29,085 bases of DNA from assembly GCA_947455285.1 (NCBI GenBank), contig CANGOK010000005.1, forward strand, positions 1 through 29,085, in the 5' to 3' direction. Every line of letters begins with the position of its first letter. The first letter of the stretch is position 1. Below, piece after piece: positions 8,926 to 16,318 of this stretch. The position numbers and the translations under genes are program-made. Source of the stretch: Beijerinckiaceae bacterium. Its GTDB lineage: Bacteria; Pseudomonadota; Alphaproteobacteria; Rhizobiales; Beijerinckiaceae. Under the pieces are notes generated by a model that saw only the letters and a program-made list of their open reading frames with translations, was not told the origin of the DNA and made no database searches.

Positions 8926-9759
8926 CTACATGCGGAAGCTTTCGCCCAGATAGAAGCGGCGCACGTCGGGGTTGGCCACGATTTCTTCCGGCAGGCCTTC
9001 GGTCAGGACATGGCCAGAATGGATGATATAGGCGCGGTCGATCAGGCCGAGGGTCTCGCGCACGTTATGGTCGGTGATCAGCACGCCGATGCCACGCTGC
9101 TTGAGGTGGTGGACGAGGTCCTGGATGTCCCCCACCGCGATGGGGTCGATGCCCGCGAAAGGCTCGTCGAGCAGCATGAAGGAGGGATGGCCGGCGAGCG
9201 CCCGGGCGATCTCGCAGCGCCGTCGCTCGCCGCCCGAAAGCGCGATGGAGGGCGATTTGCGTAGGCGCTTGATGTCGAATTCCTCAAGCAGGGATTCGAG
9301 CTCCTGTTCGCGCAGCTCGCGGTTGGGTTCGCTCACCTCCAGCACCGCACGGATATTGTCCTCGACGCTGAGGCCCCGAAAAATCGAAGCTTCCTGCGGC
9401 AGATAGCCGATGCCGAGCCGCGCCCGGCGGTACATAGGCAGGGTGGTCACATCATGGCCGTCGAGCTCGATGCCGCCCTTGTCGGGACGCACGAGGCCGG
9501 TGATCATGTAGAAAACGGTGGTCTTTCCAGCGCCATTGGGGCCAAGGAGGCCCACGGCCTCGCCGCGCTGCACCTGCAGGCTCACATCCCCTACGACCTG
9601 CCGCCCGCCGTAGCTCTTGCCAAGATTGTGAACGCCCAGCGTTCCTTCTAGCCCATGTTCAGGCCGCGAATGGTCGTGCTGAGGCCCATCGCTGGAGTCG
9701 GATCCGCCCAGCCAGCCTCTGGGGCCGGCGCCGATGGGACTGGCGGAATTGCGGGTCAC
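8926..9759 (-). CDS. lptB: LPS export ABC transporter ATP-binding protein LptB
   Basis: LptB is the cytoplasmic ATPase that, with LptF and LptG, extracts lipopolysaccharide from the inner membrane and pushes it across the LptC-LptA bridge. The 277-residue frame has Walker A GPNGAGKT (73-80), a Q-loop at Gln122, the signature LSGGE (174-178), Walker B FMLLDEP (194-200) and the switch histidine His231. The start at 9759 is a GTG preceded by AGGA. It gives about 40 low-complexity residues before the ABC domain that E. coli LptB lacks, so the true start could lie further in. The neighbours lptA and lptC support the assignment over other ABC ATPases. Confidence 0.93.
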   Translation of the reverse strand: MTRNSASPIGAGPRGWLGGSDSSDGPQHDHSRPEHGLEGTLGVHNLGKSYGGRQVVGDVSLQVQRGEAVGLLGPNGAGKTTVFYMITGLVRPDKGGIELDGHDVTTLPMYRRARLGIGYLPQEASIFRGLSVEDNIRAVLEVSEPNRELREQELESLLEEFDIKRLRKSPSIALSGGERRRCEIARALAGHPSFMLLDEPFAGIDPIAVGDIQDLVHHLKQRGIGVLITDHNVRETLGLIDRAYIIHSGHVLTEGLPEEIVANPDVRRFYLGESFRM

Positions 9760-9841
9760 TGGATTGATCCTGATGGACTTGAAGGCCTATCGCTAGCGCG
9801 CGTCTGGCTATGACGCAACAGCCATGGCCATGATGGCGCCA

Positions 9842-10435
9842 TCAAGGCGTCTTCGGGCGTGCAGGCTGAGCGGCTGCGGGTTTGCCCTTCTGGTCGTCGC
9901 CGCCGCCCGGGGTCATCAGCGAACTGACGCCGCCCGCGCCCTCGATGACCGCATGGCTGGTGGTCAGGTCGTAGATAAGCTTCGAGTCCGCCTTGCCCTT
10001 GATGATGTTGCCGCCCTGAGACAGGCTCACATTGCCAAGCAGCAGAACCTTGTTCGCATCCTTGTCATAGGTCGCCCGGTCGCCCATGCCGACCTGATCC
10101 TTGGAGACGATGGTGACGGGGCCGGACGCCTCCATGCGCTTGATCTGGTTTTCGCCGGTTGGCGGGGCTCCGGCGCCGCCCTGGATGGGGCCGCTGTTGA
10201 GGAAGATGATGAGCGTCGTCGCCTTCAGCGAGGCGTCGCCCTGTTTGGCCAGGACGCCCCCGGAATAGACAAGCTTCTGCTCCTTGTCGAAATATTCAAG
10301 CCGCGCCGAATCGATGCTGACGGGGGCCTTGGAGTCGCCGCCCGGCAGGACAGGGGCGATGAGCTTCTGGGCCATGGCCGGGCCTGCGCCGCCCGCGACC
10401 AGAACAAGGGCGAGCAAAGAGGGGAAAGGTCTCAA
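9842..10435 (-). CDS. lptA: LPS transport periplasmic protein LptA
   Basis: LptA forms the periplasmic bridge that carries lipopolysaccharide from LptC to the outer-membrane LptD/E. The 197-residue product starts with a signal peptide (RPFPSLLALVLVAGGAGPAMA) followed by an OstA/LptA beta-jellyroll (SIDSARLEYFDKEQKLVYSG...). The C-terminus is rich in proline, alanine and lysine. The only upstream start in frame is a TTG at 10435, which overlaps the lptC stop as TTGA. This implies translational coupling, and GGAG lies about 9 bases upstream. The name rests on fold-type motifs plus its place between lptC and lptB. Confidence 0.88.
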   Translation of the reverse strand: MRPFPSLLALVLVAGGAGPAMAQKLIAPVLPGGDSKAPVSIDSARLEYFDKEQKLVYSGGVLAKQGDASLKATTLIIFLNSGPIQGGAGAPPTGENQIKRMEASGPVTIVSKDQVGMGDRATYDKDANKVLLLGNVSLSQGGNIIKGKADSKLIYDLTTSHAVIEGAGGVSSLMTPGGGDDQKGKPAAAQPARPKTP

Positions 10436-11121
10436 GGCTTTGTCTCCACGGCCTCATCGCCGCCTCTTGGGTGGAAAAGGGTGCGCACGTCGCCGTCAAA
10501 GACGATGCTTTCGCCGTTGCCGGTCACGGTGAGCGAGGCGGCGTCGATGGTGCCGCCGCTCATGACCACCGAGACGGGTTCGCGCGAGACGATGGCGCCG
10601 CTCTTGAAGTCGGCGTCGGCGGTGGTCATGCGGATGTCGTAGCCTGAATCGCTGCCAATATGGATCTCCTCGGTCATGTGGAGGAAATCCTTGCCGCTGT
10701 CATAGACGCCCCTCTGGGCGGCGACCTTCACCACTGCCTTCGAAGTCGTTTCGAACTTCGCCTCAAGCTGATTCAGTTCGATGACGTTGGGGGTGCGGAT
10801 GTCCTGCACGCCGGAGGTGGCGCGCACATCATAGGGCCGCCCGTCCTGCCGGTAGCCGCTGAGCTTTGGCCGCTCCATGGTCACCCTTGTGCCATTGAGC
10901 GTGGTGCTGGCCAGCGAGAGGTCTGCAGGCGCCTTAGCGAAAGGATCGTAGAAGGCGCGGCCGACGAGGCCGATCGCAGCTAGGGCGCAGCCCGCGATGA
11001 TGGCGATGCGCAGACGGCGCACCCGCGAGGAATGGGCTTTGGCCTCGCGAAACGCAGCGCCCCGATCCGGGCCTTTGAAGGCCCGGCGCGCTGCGGCGTC
11101 GGTTTCGCGCAAGTCAACCAT
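10432..11121 (-). CDS. lptC: LPS export ABC transporter periplasmic protein LptC
   Basis: LptC is a bitopic inner-membrane protein that accepts lipopolysaccharide from LptB2FG and passes it to LptA. The 229-residue product has a short basic cytoplasmic N-terminus, one transmembrane helix (about IAIIAGCALAAIGLVGRAF) and a periplasmic beta-rich domain (RVTMERPKLSGYRQDGRPYDV and after). The ATG at 11121 has AGAGGG 4 bases upstream. A GTG at 11154 would add 11 residues but lacks a well-placed ribosome binding site. It overlaps lptA by 4 bases. Confidence 0.87.
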   Translation of the reverse strand: MVDLRETDAAARRAFKGPDRGAAFREAKAHSSRVRRLRIAIIAGCALAAIGLVGRAFYDPFAKAPADLSLASTTLNGTRVTMERPKLSGYRQDGRPYDVRATSGVQDIRTPNVIELNQLEAKFETTSKAVVKVAAQRGVYDSGKDFLHMTEEIHIGSDSGYDIRMTTADADFKSGAIVSREPVSVVMSGGTIDAASLTVTGNGESIVFDGDVRTLFHPRGGDEAVETKP

Positions 11122-11204
11122 GTCACCCTCTGCGGCCGGCTTGGCCGCATCCACCCTTGATGAAGGGTCGCCGTGGCGAGTTCAAGGCTACGGTGACGCT
11201 TATA

Positions 11205-11819
11205 TCATTCGTGGGAGAATATGTCCTGATCGTTCCAGCCCAGCAAGTCGAGGGCGGCGCGCCTCGGCAGGAAATCGAAACACGCTTGCGCGATCTGCGT
11301 GCGACCCTCGCGGGCCAGCATCATGTCGAGCTTCTCGCGCAGGCCATGCAGATAGAGGACGTCGGAGGCCGCATAGGCGAGCTGGGCGTCGCTCAGGGTC
11401 TCTGCGGCCCAGTCGGAGGACTGCTGCTGCTTGGACAGATCCGCGCCCAGCAGCTCACGCACCAGATCCTTCAAGCCGTGGCGGTCGGTGTAGGTGCGGC
11501 AGAGCTTGGAGGCGATCTTGGTGCAATAGACCGGGCCGATCTCTACGCCGAAGGCGTTTGAGAGCTGGGCTATGTCGAAACGGCCGAAATGGAAGATCTT
11601 CGTGATGTTCCGGTCGGTGAGCAGACGCTCCAGATTGGGAGCGCTGGTCTGGCCGCGCGCGATCTGCACCACATCGGCCGTGCCGTCGCCGGGGGAAAGC
11701 TGCACGACGCAAAGCCGGTCGCGCTTGAGGTTGAGCCCGAGCGTCTCGGTGTCGAGGGCGACGCTCGTGGTGTAGCGCGCCAGATCCGGCAGATCGCCCT
11801 TGTGTAAACGGATGGTCAT
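11205..11819 (-). CDS. Ribonuclease D-type 3'-5' exonuclease (DEDDy family)
   Basis: This 204-residue protein consists of a single DEDD exonuclease domain without the HRDC domains of full-length RNase D. The catalytic motifs are visible: ALDTETLGL (the D-x-E pair), FHFGRFDIAQL (second aspartate) and AYAASDVLYL (tyrosine and final aspartate), which places it in the DEDDy subclass. Such short RNase D proteins are typical of Alphaproteobacteria and sit next to lptC. The likely role is 3' processing of tRNA or other structured RNA in the cytoplasm. The ATG at 11819 is chosen over a TTG at 11831. The 83-base gap to lptC allows cotranscription. Confidence 0.88.
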   Translation of the reverse strand: MTIRLHKGDLPDLARYTTSVALDTETLGLNLKRDRLCVVQLSPGDGTADVVQIARGQTSAPNLERLLTDRNITKIFHFGRFDIAQLSNAFGVEIGPVYCTKIASKLCRTYTDRHGLKDLVRELLGADLSKQQQSSDWAAETLSDAQLAYAASDVLYLHGLREKLDMMLAREGRTQIAQACFDFLPRRAALDLLGWNDQDIFSHE

Positions 11820-11839
11820 GCAGCCCCGCAAATGATGAG

Positions 11840-11861
11840 CCCGCCCGGTCTAGCGGGCGGG
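11840..11861 (-). terminator. GC-rich hairpin after the small exported-protein gene
   Basis: CCCGCCC (11840-11846) and GGGCGGG (11855-11861) form a 7-bp stem with an 8-base loop. An alternative GCCCGC/GCGGGC pairing uses overlapping bases. It follows the minus-strand gene ending at 11902 by about 40 bases. No uridine tract follows, so it may be a weak or Rho-assisted terminator. Confidence 0.4.
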
Positions 11862-11901
11862 GCCGAGGAGGGCAAGGGTATGGGCAAGGGCGCGCTGGGT
11901 A

Positions 11902-12231
11902 TTAGCGCCAGTGACCCTGATGCCCACGTCTTGGGCGCGGCGCGCGATAGACCTTCGGCGCCCGCGGGCGGGGGCCCCATCCGCGCCAGCCCAGCGGGCC
12001 GCCCCAGCCGATGCCGGGACGCCAGGCATAGCCACACCAGTAATAGCCCGGGCCACGCCATCCGTCCGGATAGAAGCAATAGCGCCGCCCGCCATAGACG
12101 AAATACTGGATATCCTGAATTGGAGAGGGGAGAAGCCCCTTGATTGGGTCCACCGGGGTCGCCTGCGCCTGCGAGCCAAGGCCTGAGAGGCCACTCAGCG
12201 CGAGGGCGGCTGCGAATAAAAAGCGTTTCAT
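11902..12231 (-). CDS. Small exported Gly/Pro/Arg/aromatic-rich protein of unknown function
   Basis: A 109-residue product starting MKRFLFAAALALSGLSG has a clear signal peptide, probably cleaved near AQA-TPVDP. The mature part begins with a conserved-looking PSPIQDIQYFVYGGRRYCFY stretch with two cysteines, then becomes rich in glycine, tryptophan, tyrosine, proline and arginine and ends in basic RPRRGHQGH. Small secreted proteins of this composition are frequent in Hyphomicrobiales, and no function is assigned here. The ATG at 12231 follows a strong GGAGG. The open frame extends further upstream, but those residues do not look real. It is divergent from the first binding-protein gene. Confidence 0.75.
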   Translation of the reverse strand: MKRFLFAAALALSGLSGLGSQAQATPVDPIKGLLPSPIQDIQYFVYGGRRYCFYPDGWRGPGYYWCGYAWRPGIGWGGPLGWRGWGPRPRAPKVYRAPRPRRGHQGHWR

Positions 12232-12398
12232 GGAAAACCTCCGTTCGGCGAATTCGAATCTATTCGCATGAAAGCTTGGCGGACGCATGGCGTTTGCACG
12301 CCTCACTCCTGATTTTTCCCGCCCTGCTCCCCATTGGCCGATGCGCGCGATCAGCATAGATTGGCCTAAAGTCGACCGACAAGGCGTGGAGGGGGAGG

Positions 12399-13421
12399 AT
12401 GTTCATTTCAAAAGAAGGGCTTCGTGTCCTTGCCGTTGCGGGAGCGTGCCTCGCCGCCGCTGGATCCGCGCTGGCGCAGGATTTCTATGCGGGGCGGAAC
12501 ATTGAAATGGTCGTCGGCTATCCACCCGGCGGCAGCAACGATCTCTACGCCCGCCTCGTCGCGCAGTTCATCGGCGATCATATTCCCGGCCGCCCGCGCT
12601 TGGTCGTGCAGAACATGCCGGGCGGAGGCAGCCTGCTCGCGGCCAATCACATCTACAATGTGGCCCCGAAGGACGGGACCGTGCTCGCCGCCGTCTCGCA
12701 GGGCATTCCCTTGCAGGCGAGGCTCGGCCATCCGCAGGCCCGCTTTGATCCCGCAAAATTCAACTGGATCGGCCGCACGGCCGCTTCCTCCAACGTCACG
12801 ATGGTCTGGCAGACCTCGTCCGCGCGCACATTCGCGGACGCTCTCAAGCAGGAGATCACGCTTGGCGCCACGGGGGCGGGCTCCACGGTCGCGCTCTATC
12901 CAAGCGTGATGAACGAGATCCTGAAGACGAAGTTCAAGCTCATCCTTGGATACAAGGGTTCGCCCGAAGCCATGCTCGCCATGTCGCGCGGCGAGGTCGA
13001 GGGGCATTCCACCACCTGGGAGGCTGTGAAGGCCGTCAATCCCGATTGGGTGAAGGATGGCAAGGTGCGCGTTCTCGTGCAGCATGGTTTGTATCGCCAT
13101 GCCGATTTGCCGGATGTGCCGACCTCCGTGGAGTTGGCGAAGGACCCTGCCGATCGCGCAGTGATGGAAGTCATCATGAGCGCGGCGGAAGTGGGCAAAG
13201 CCTATTTCACCAGCCCCGCCGTTCCGCCCGAGCGGGTCACGATCCTGCGGCGCGCCTTCGACGCTATGGTGAAGGACCCCGCCTTCATCGCCGCCACACG
13301 CAAGCTCGGCGGCGATGTCGCCCCGATGCGTGGTGAAGAGGTGCAGGCGATGATCGGCGATCTCGACAAATTGAGCCCGGAGCTCATCGCCCGGGTCAAG
13401 GCCGTCTACAACGAGCAATAA
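12399..13421 (+). CDS. TctC/Bug-family solute-binding protein 1
   Basis: The 340-residue protein starts with a signal peptide (about 1-27, cleavage after SALA-Q). It shows the Bug/TctC receptor pattern: FYAGRNIEMVVGYPPGGSND (loop aspartate Asp48), IPGRPRLVVQNMPGGGSL, APKDGTVLA, KFNWIGR, MSRGEVEG and LPDVPTSVEL. Family members are periplasmic receptors for carboxylates that work with the TctA/TctB symporter. Neither is encoded in this window. The ATG at 12399 directly follows a GGAGGGGGAGG run. The gene is 4 bases upstream of the flavin-reductase-like gene and surely cotranscribed with it. The ligand cannot be read from sequence, but an organic acid is likely. Confidence 0.9.
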   Translation: MFISKEGLRVLAVAGACLAAAGSALAQDFYAGRNIEMVVGYPPGGSNDLYARLVAQFIGDHIPGRPRLVVQNMPGGGSLLAANHIYNVAPKDGTVLAAVSQGIPLQARLGHPQARFDPAKFNWIGRTAASSNVTMVWQTSSARTFADALKQEITLGATGAGSTVALYPSVMNEILKTKFKLILGYKGSPEAMLAMSRGEVEGHSTTWEAVKAVNPDWVKDGKVRVLVQHGLYRHADLPDVPTSVELAKDPADRAVMEVIMSAAEVGKAYFTSPAVPPERVTILRRAFDAMVKDPAFIAATRKLGGDVAPMRGEEVQAMIGDLDKLSPELIARVKAVYNEQ

Positions 13422-13425
13422 GCCC

Positions 13426-14043
13426 ATGTATTACGACGCACTCGAAAACAAACACGGCCTGAAGCACGATCCCTTCAAGACGCTCGTCACCCCCCGCCCC
13501 ATCGGCTGGGTCTCGACTCTTGGCCGAAATGGTGTGGCGAATGTGGCGCCCTACAGTTTCTTCGCCGCGGTCTCGGAAAAGCCTGCCTATGTGATGTTCT
13601 CGGCGAGCGGCTCCAAGGACACGCGGCGTAATGCGGAGGAGACCGGGGAGTTCGTTTGTTCGGTCGCGACTTTCGCGCTGCGCGATAAGATGAACCTGAC
13701 CGCCAGCACGCTCGGTCCGCAGGAAAGCGAATTCGCCTTCGCTGGCCTGACCCCGGCGCCCTCGCATTTCGTCAAGCCGCCGCGCGTGGCGGAAAGCCCT
13801 GCATCGCTTGAATGCCGTTATTTCAAGACGGTGGAATTTCCCGCAGCGAGGCCTGACGACAAGCCTCACGCCGCGGTCTTCGGCCTCGTGGTCGGCATCC
13901 ATATCGAGGATGAATATATTCGCGACGGCATGGTCATCACCGACCTGATGCGGCCCATCGCGCGGCTTGGTTATCGCGATTATGCGGTGGTCGGGGCCGA
14001 GTCCATGTTCACCATGCCCTCGCCCCCGCCAATCAAGCGTTAG
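13426..14043 (+). CDS. Flavin-reductase-like FMN-binding split-barrel protein
   Basis: The 205-residue protein resembles the DIM6/NTAB flavin reductase-like family. TPRPIGWVSTLGRNGVANVAPYSFF is the usual flavin-binding start, followed by SKDTRRNAEETGEFVCSV and LECRYFKTVEF. Members bind FMN. Some reduce flavin for a partner monooxygenase, but many have no known reaction. It has no signal peptide, so it is cytoplasmic. The start is 4 bases after the stop of solute-binding protein 1, with a poor ribosome binding site, suggesting translational coupling. It could support an oxygenase in the island, but it has no iron-sulphur domain and is not a typical Rieske reductase. It converges with the lipoprotein gene, only 3 bases away. 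Confidence 0.85.
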   Translation: MYYDALENKHGLKHDPFKTLVTPRPIGWVSTLGRNGVANVAPYSFFAAVSEKPAYVMFSASGSKDTRRNAEETGEFVCSVATFALRDKMNLTASTLGPQESEFAFAGLTPAPSHFVKPPRVAESPASLECRYFKTVEFPAARPDDKPHAAVFGLVVGIHIEDEYIRDGMVITDLMRPIARLGYRDYAVVGAESMFTMPSPPPIKR

Positions 14044-14046
14044 GGA

Positions 14047-14595
14047 TCACCAACGGCGATAATAGCCGTCGCGGTAGTAGGGGCGCGGATAGACATAGAC
14101 GGGCGCCGGACGCTCATAGACCACGATCGTTTCACGCGGCGGAGGGGGAGGCGTGATGATCTGGTTGCCGCGCGACTGCATGCACTGGGCGTAGACGGCG
14201 TCATAACGAGCCTGCGTCGATCCGCCGGCGGCGGCTGCATTGCCCGCGCCGATGGCGCTTCCAGCCAAAAGGCCCGTGCCCGCGCCGATGGCCGCGCCGG
14301 GGCCAGCCCGGCCCGAGGCCGCGCCGATGGCCGCTCCCGCCAGAGCGCCGACGGCCGTGCCGACGACTGCGCTTGAGACCGCCGCGTCATTGGCTGCGGC
14401 GCCCGGCGACTGGCCGCCGATGGCGCGCTGGGCTGCGGCGTCGCAGGCGTCAGCGTCTTTTTCATAGGCGGCTGAAGATTTGTTCGCTCCCGGGATGATC
14501 GTGAGCGAGGGCGCCGCAGGGCGGGTCGAGGCGCAACCGGCGAGCGATAGCGCGAGAACGCTGATGGAAGCGACAATGATATGTGATTTCAGCAT
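14047..14595 (-). CDS. Glycine-zipper lipoprotein
   Basis: The 182-residue product has a type II signal peptide with the lipobox SLAGC (Cys21). A helical segment AYEKDADACDAAAQRAIGG follows, then a long Gly/Ala-rich glycine-zipper membrane region (about 75-130, with repeated GAAIGA-type motifs). It ends in a Pro/Tyr/Arg-rich tail (PPPPPRETIVVYERPAPVYV). This architecture is common in outer-membrane lipoproteins related to envelope integrity or OmpA-like systems, but no specific function is claimed. The ATG at 14595 begins a proper lipoprotein signal. In-frame ATG codons at 14622 and 14655 would put charged residues before it. It is divergent from the hydroxyacid oxidase gene. Confidence 0.8.
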   Translation of the reverse strand: MLKSHIIVASISVLALSLAGCASTRPAAPSLTIIPGANKSSAAYEKDADACDAAAQRAIGGQSPGAAANDAAVSSAVVGTAVGALAGAAIGAASGRAGPGAAIGAGTGLLAGSAIGAGNAAAAGGSTQARYDAVYAQCMQSRGNQIITPPPPPRETIVVYERPAPVYVYPRPYYRDGYYRRW

Positions 14596-14622
14596 TGGGG
14601 CGGCCCTTGTTTCGAAATCCAT

Positions 14623-14648
14623 CGAACCGCATGCGGTGATTCGGTTCG
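14623..14648. promoter_or_regulatory. Overlapping dyads upstream of the lipoprotein gene
   Basis: A perfect 12-bp palindrome ACCGCATGCGGT (14626-14637) is nested with a longer inverted repeat, CGAACCG (14623-14629) and CGGTTCG (14642-14648). The two pairings are mutually exclusive as RNA. The position, 28-53 bases before the lipoprotein start, fits a leader structure or operator. Confidence 0.4.
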
Positions 14649-14677
14649 CAAACATGGCTCAATCTATACAGGAAATT

Positions 14678-14693
14678 TTAACCATAGCTGAAC
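14678..14693. promoter_or_regulatory. CtrA-like site between the lipoprotein and hydroxyacid oxidase genes
   Basis: TTAACCATAGCTGAAC matches the CtrA consensus TTAA-N7-TTAAC with one mismatch in the second half and contains the TTAACCAT core. It lies in the divergent intergenic region. CtrA is the downstream target of the DivL pathway. Short AT-rich motifs occur by chance, so this is tentative. Confidence 0.3.
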
Positions 14694-14828
14694 AATGCGG
14701 GATGCCCCTTGGGAGGGCGCCGGTTTGACCGCGCCGCATGTTCGGCTAACATCGCCCCAATATCAGGCCGTATCGTTTCACGTCATCAAGATCGGCTACG
14801 CAACGCCAAGGGAGCGAAAGCCGACCAA

Positions 14829-16040
14829 ATGAGCAACGACGCCTCGCTATTCCTGGACCTCGCCCGCAAATATCCCACGTCCTTCGATCTGCGCGATAGG
14901 GCGCGGCGGCTCATGCCGCGGTTCGCCTTCGAATATATGGATGGTGGCGCGGGTCCGGTCGATTTCGGCATCCGGCGCAATTGGTCGGCCCTCGACAATG
15001 TCGAACTTGCGCCCCGCTATGGCAAGGTGGCGCGCCCGCCCACTTGCGAGGCCAGCATCTTCGGCCGCGATTATTCCGCGCCCGTGGGCGTCGCCCCCAT
15101 CGGCGGTCCGGGCACGGCTTTTCCCGGCGCCGAAACCTATCTCGCCAAGGCCTCGCAGAAGATGCGCACGCCCTATGTGCTGGGTCTGCTCTCGGGCATC
15201 GACGTGGAGGAGGCCGCGAAACTCGCGCCGGACGTGTTGTGGTTCCAGCTCTATCGTCTCGCGCGCAACAATCATCAGATCGGCCTTGACCTTACACGCC
15301 GTGCGGCTGCGGCGGGCGTTCATGTGCTGGTTCTGACCATCGACACGCCAATCCGCACCGTGCGTCCGCGCGAAACCAAGAGCGGCATCCTCAACCCCTT
15401 CAAGATCACCATGGGTCTGCGGCTCGACGCCATGTCCTCGCCGCGCTGGACAGCGTCATTGCTGCGCCACGGCATGCCGCGCTTCTCATCGCTCAGGCCC
15501 TATATGAAGCCGGGCGCTACTTTCGAAGAGACGACCGAATTCGTTCGGCGCGAACAGGGCGGCGCTTTCACATGGGATGAGATCGCGCTTTATCGAGACG
15601 TCTGGAAGGGGCCGCTGGTGCTCAAGGGCGTCTTGCATCCGGCCGACGCCCGGCGCGCCATTGACATGGGCGTCGATGGGCTCATGGTTTCCAACCACGG
15701 CGGACGCCAGATCGAAGCCTTGCCTGCTTCGATTGATATGCTGCCCGCCATCGCCAAAGAGGTCGCGGGCCGCGCAACCATCCTTTTCGACTCTGGCGTT
15801 CGCTCTGGCGTCGATGTCGCGCGCGCTATCGCATTGGGCGCTGACGCGGCCTTTGCCGGCAAGTCGTTCCTTTGGAGCCTCGGGGCTCTTGGCGAGATCG
15901 GGCCGGAACATTACATCCGCCTTCTCACCGAAGACCTGCGCGCAACGATGGGACAACTCGGTTGCACGAACGTATCTGAATTGCGCAATGTCGATCGCAG
16001 GCATGCGGGCCTGTGGGAGCGAGACAAGCTGCAAGGCTGA
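14829..16040 (+). CDS. FMN-dependent alpha-hydroxy-acid oxidase/dehydrogenase
   Basis: The 403-residue protein belongs to the lactate/glycolate/mandelate oxidising FMN family, which converts a 2-hydroxyacid to a 2-ketoacid. Visible motifs are VAPIGGPG (about 88-95), FQLYRLARN (139-147), LTIDTPIRTVRPRE (169-182), the FMN-contacting Lys266 in LVLKGV, and the catalytic block SNHGGRQ (288-294, base His290). A phosphate-binding LFDSGVRSGVDVARAIALGAD segment follows. Length and TIM-barrel order are normal. The residues after HGGRQ (IEALPASIDMLP) differ slightly from the usual LDGAPATID. The substrate is undetermined; lactate, mandelate-like and larger hydroxyacids are all possible. The ATG at 14829 is preferred because it starts the conserved domain. 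The frame itself is open from 14709. Confidence 0.9.
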   Translation: MSNDASLFLDLARKYPTSFDLRDRARRLMPRFAFEYMDGGAGPVDFGIRRNWSALDNVELAPRYGKVARPPTCEASIFGRDYSAPVGVAPIGGPGTAFPGAETYLAKASQKMRTPYVLGLLSGIDVEEAAKLAPDVLWFQLYRLARNNHQIGLDLTRRAAAAGVHVLVLTIDTPIRTVRPRETKSGILNPFKITMGLRLDAMSSPRWTASLLRHGMPRFSSLRPYMKPGATFEETTEFVRREQGGAFTWDEIALYRDVWKGPLVLKGVLHPADARRAIDMGVDGLMVSNHGGRQIEALPASIDMLPAIAKEVAGRATILFDSGVRSGVDVARAIALGADAAFAGKSFLWSLGALGEIGPEHYIRLLTEDLRATMGQLGCTNVSELRNVDRRHAGLWERDKLQG

Positions 16041-16088
16041 TCGCGGCCCAAACATCGCTATGCGCTCGACCGCAAGTTGAGGGAGCTA

Positions 16089-16144
16089 CGACGGCCGTCG
16101 ACTGACGATGCAATATTTCAAATATTTGATGGCGAGCAGTCGAC
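16089..16144. promoter_or_regulatory. Cluster of three dyads upstream of the Rieske operon (candidate operator)
   Basis: Three perfect dyads occur in 56 bases. They are CGACGGCCGTCG (16089-16100), TCAAATATTTGA (16118-16129), and the 8-bp arms GTCGACTG (16097-16104) and CAGTCGAC (16137-16144) separated by 32 bases. The last arm overlaps the proposed -35 box at 16140-16145. The arrangement suits binding of a dimeric or tetrameric regulator, but no regulator gene is nearby. The first dyad might instead help end the upstream transcript. Confidence 0.5.
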
Positions 16145-16166
16145 AGGCGCGCCATGCTGTTATAAT
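16140..16166 (+). promoter_or_regulatory. Possible sigma-70 promoter of the Rieske/ThDP/binding-protein operon
   Basis: TCGACA (16140-16145, five of six to TTGACA) and a perfect TATAAT (16161-16166) are separated by 15 bases, slightly short. The start would be near 16172, giving a leader of roughly 145 bases before the oxygenase ATG at 16319. Confidence 0.42.
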
Positions 16167-16318
16167 TTTTCATAAGTCCCGTTGCTGAGCGCAAGACTCA
16201 GGGATCGGGCAGGGAGGATTGGTTCCACATAGGTCCGCCATCTGGCGCGCGCGCGAAGCGGTCTCATCCGCTGCAGCGTCATTGCGTGCAAGGGACCGTG
16301 GACCACAGGGAGGCAAAA

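Noticed and set aside
12408..13427. A 339-codon minus-strand frame opposite solute-binding protein 1
   Set aside because: The plus strand has a signal peptide, ribosome binding site and full family motifs. The minus frame is an antisense shadow, as are similar frames opposite the other receptors.
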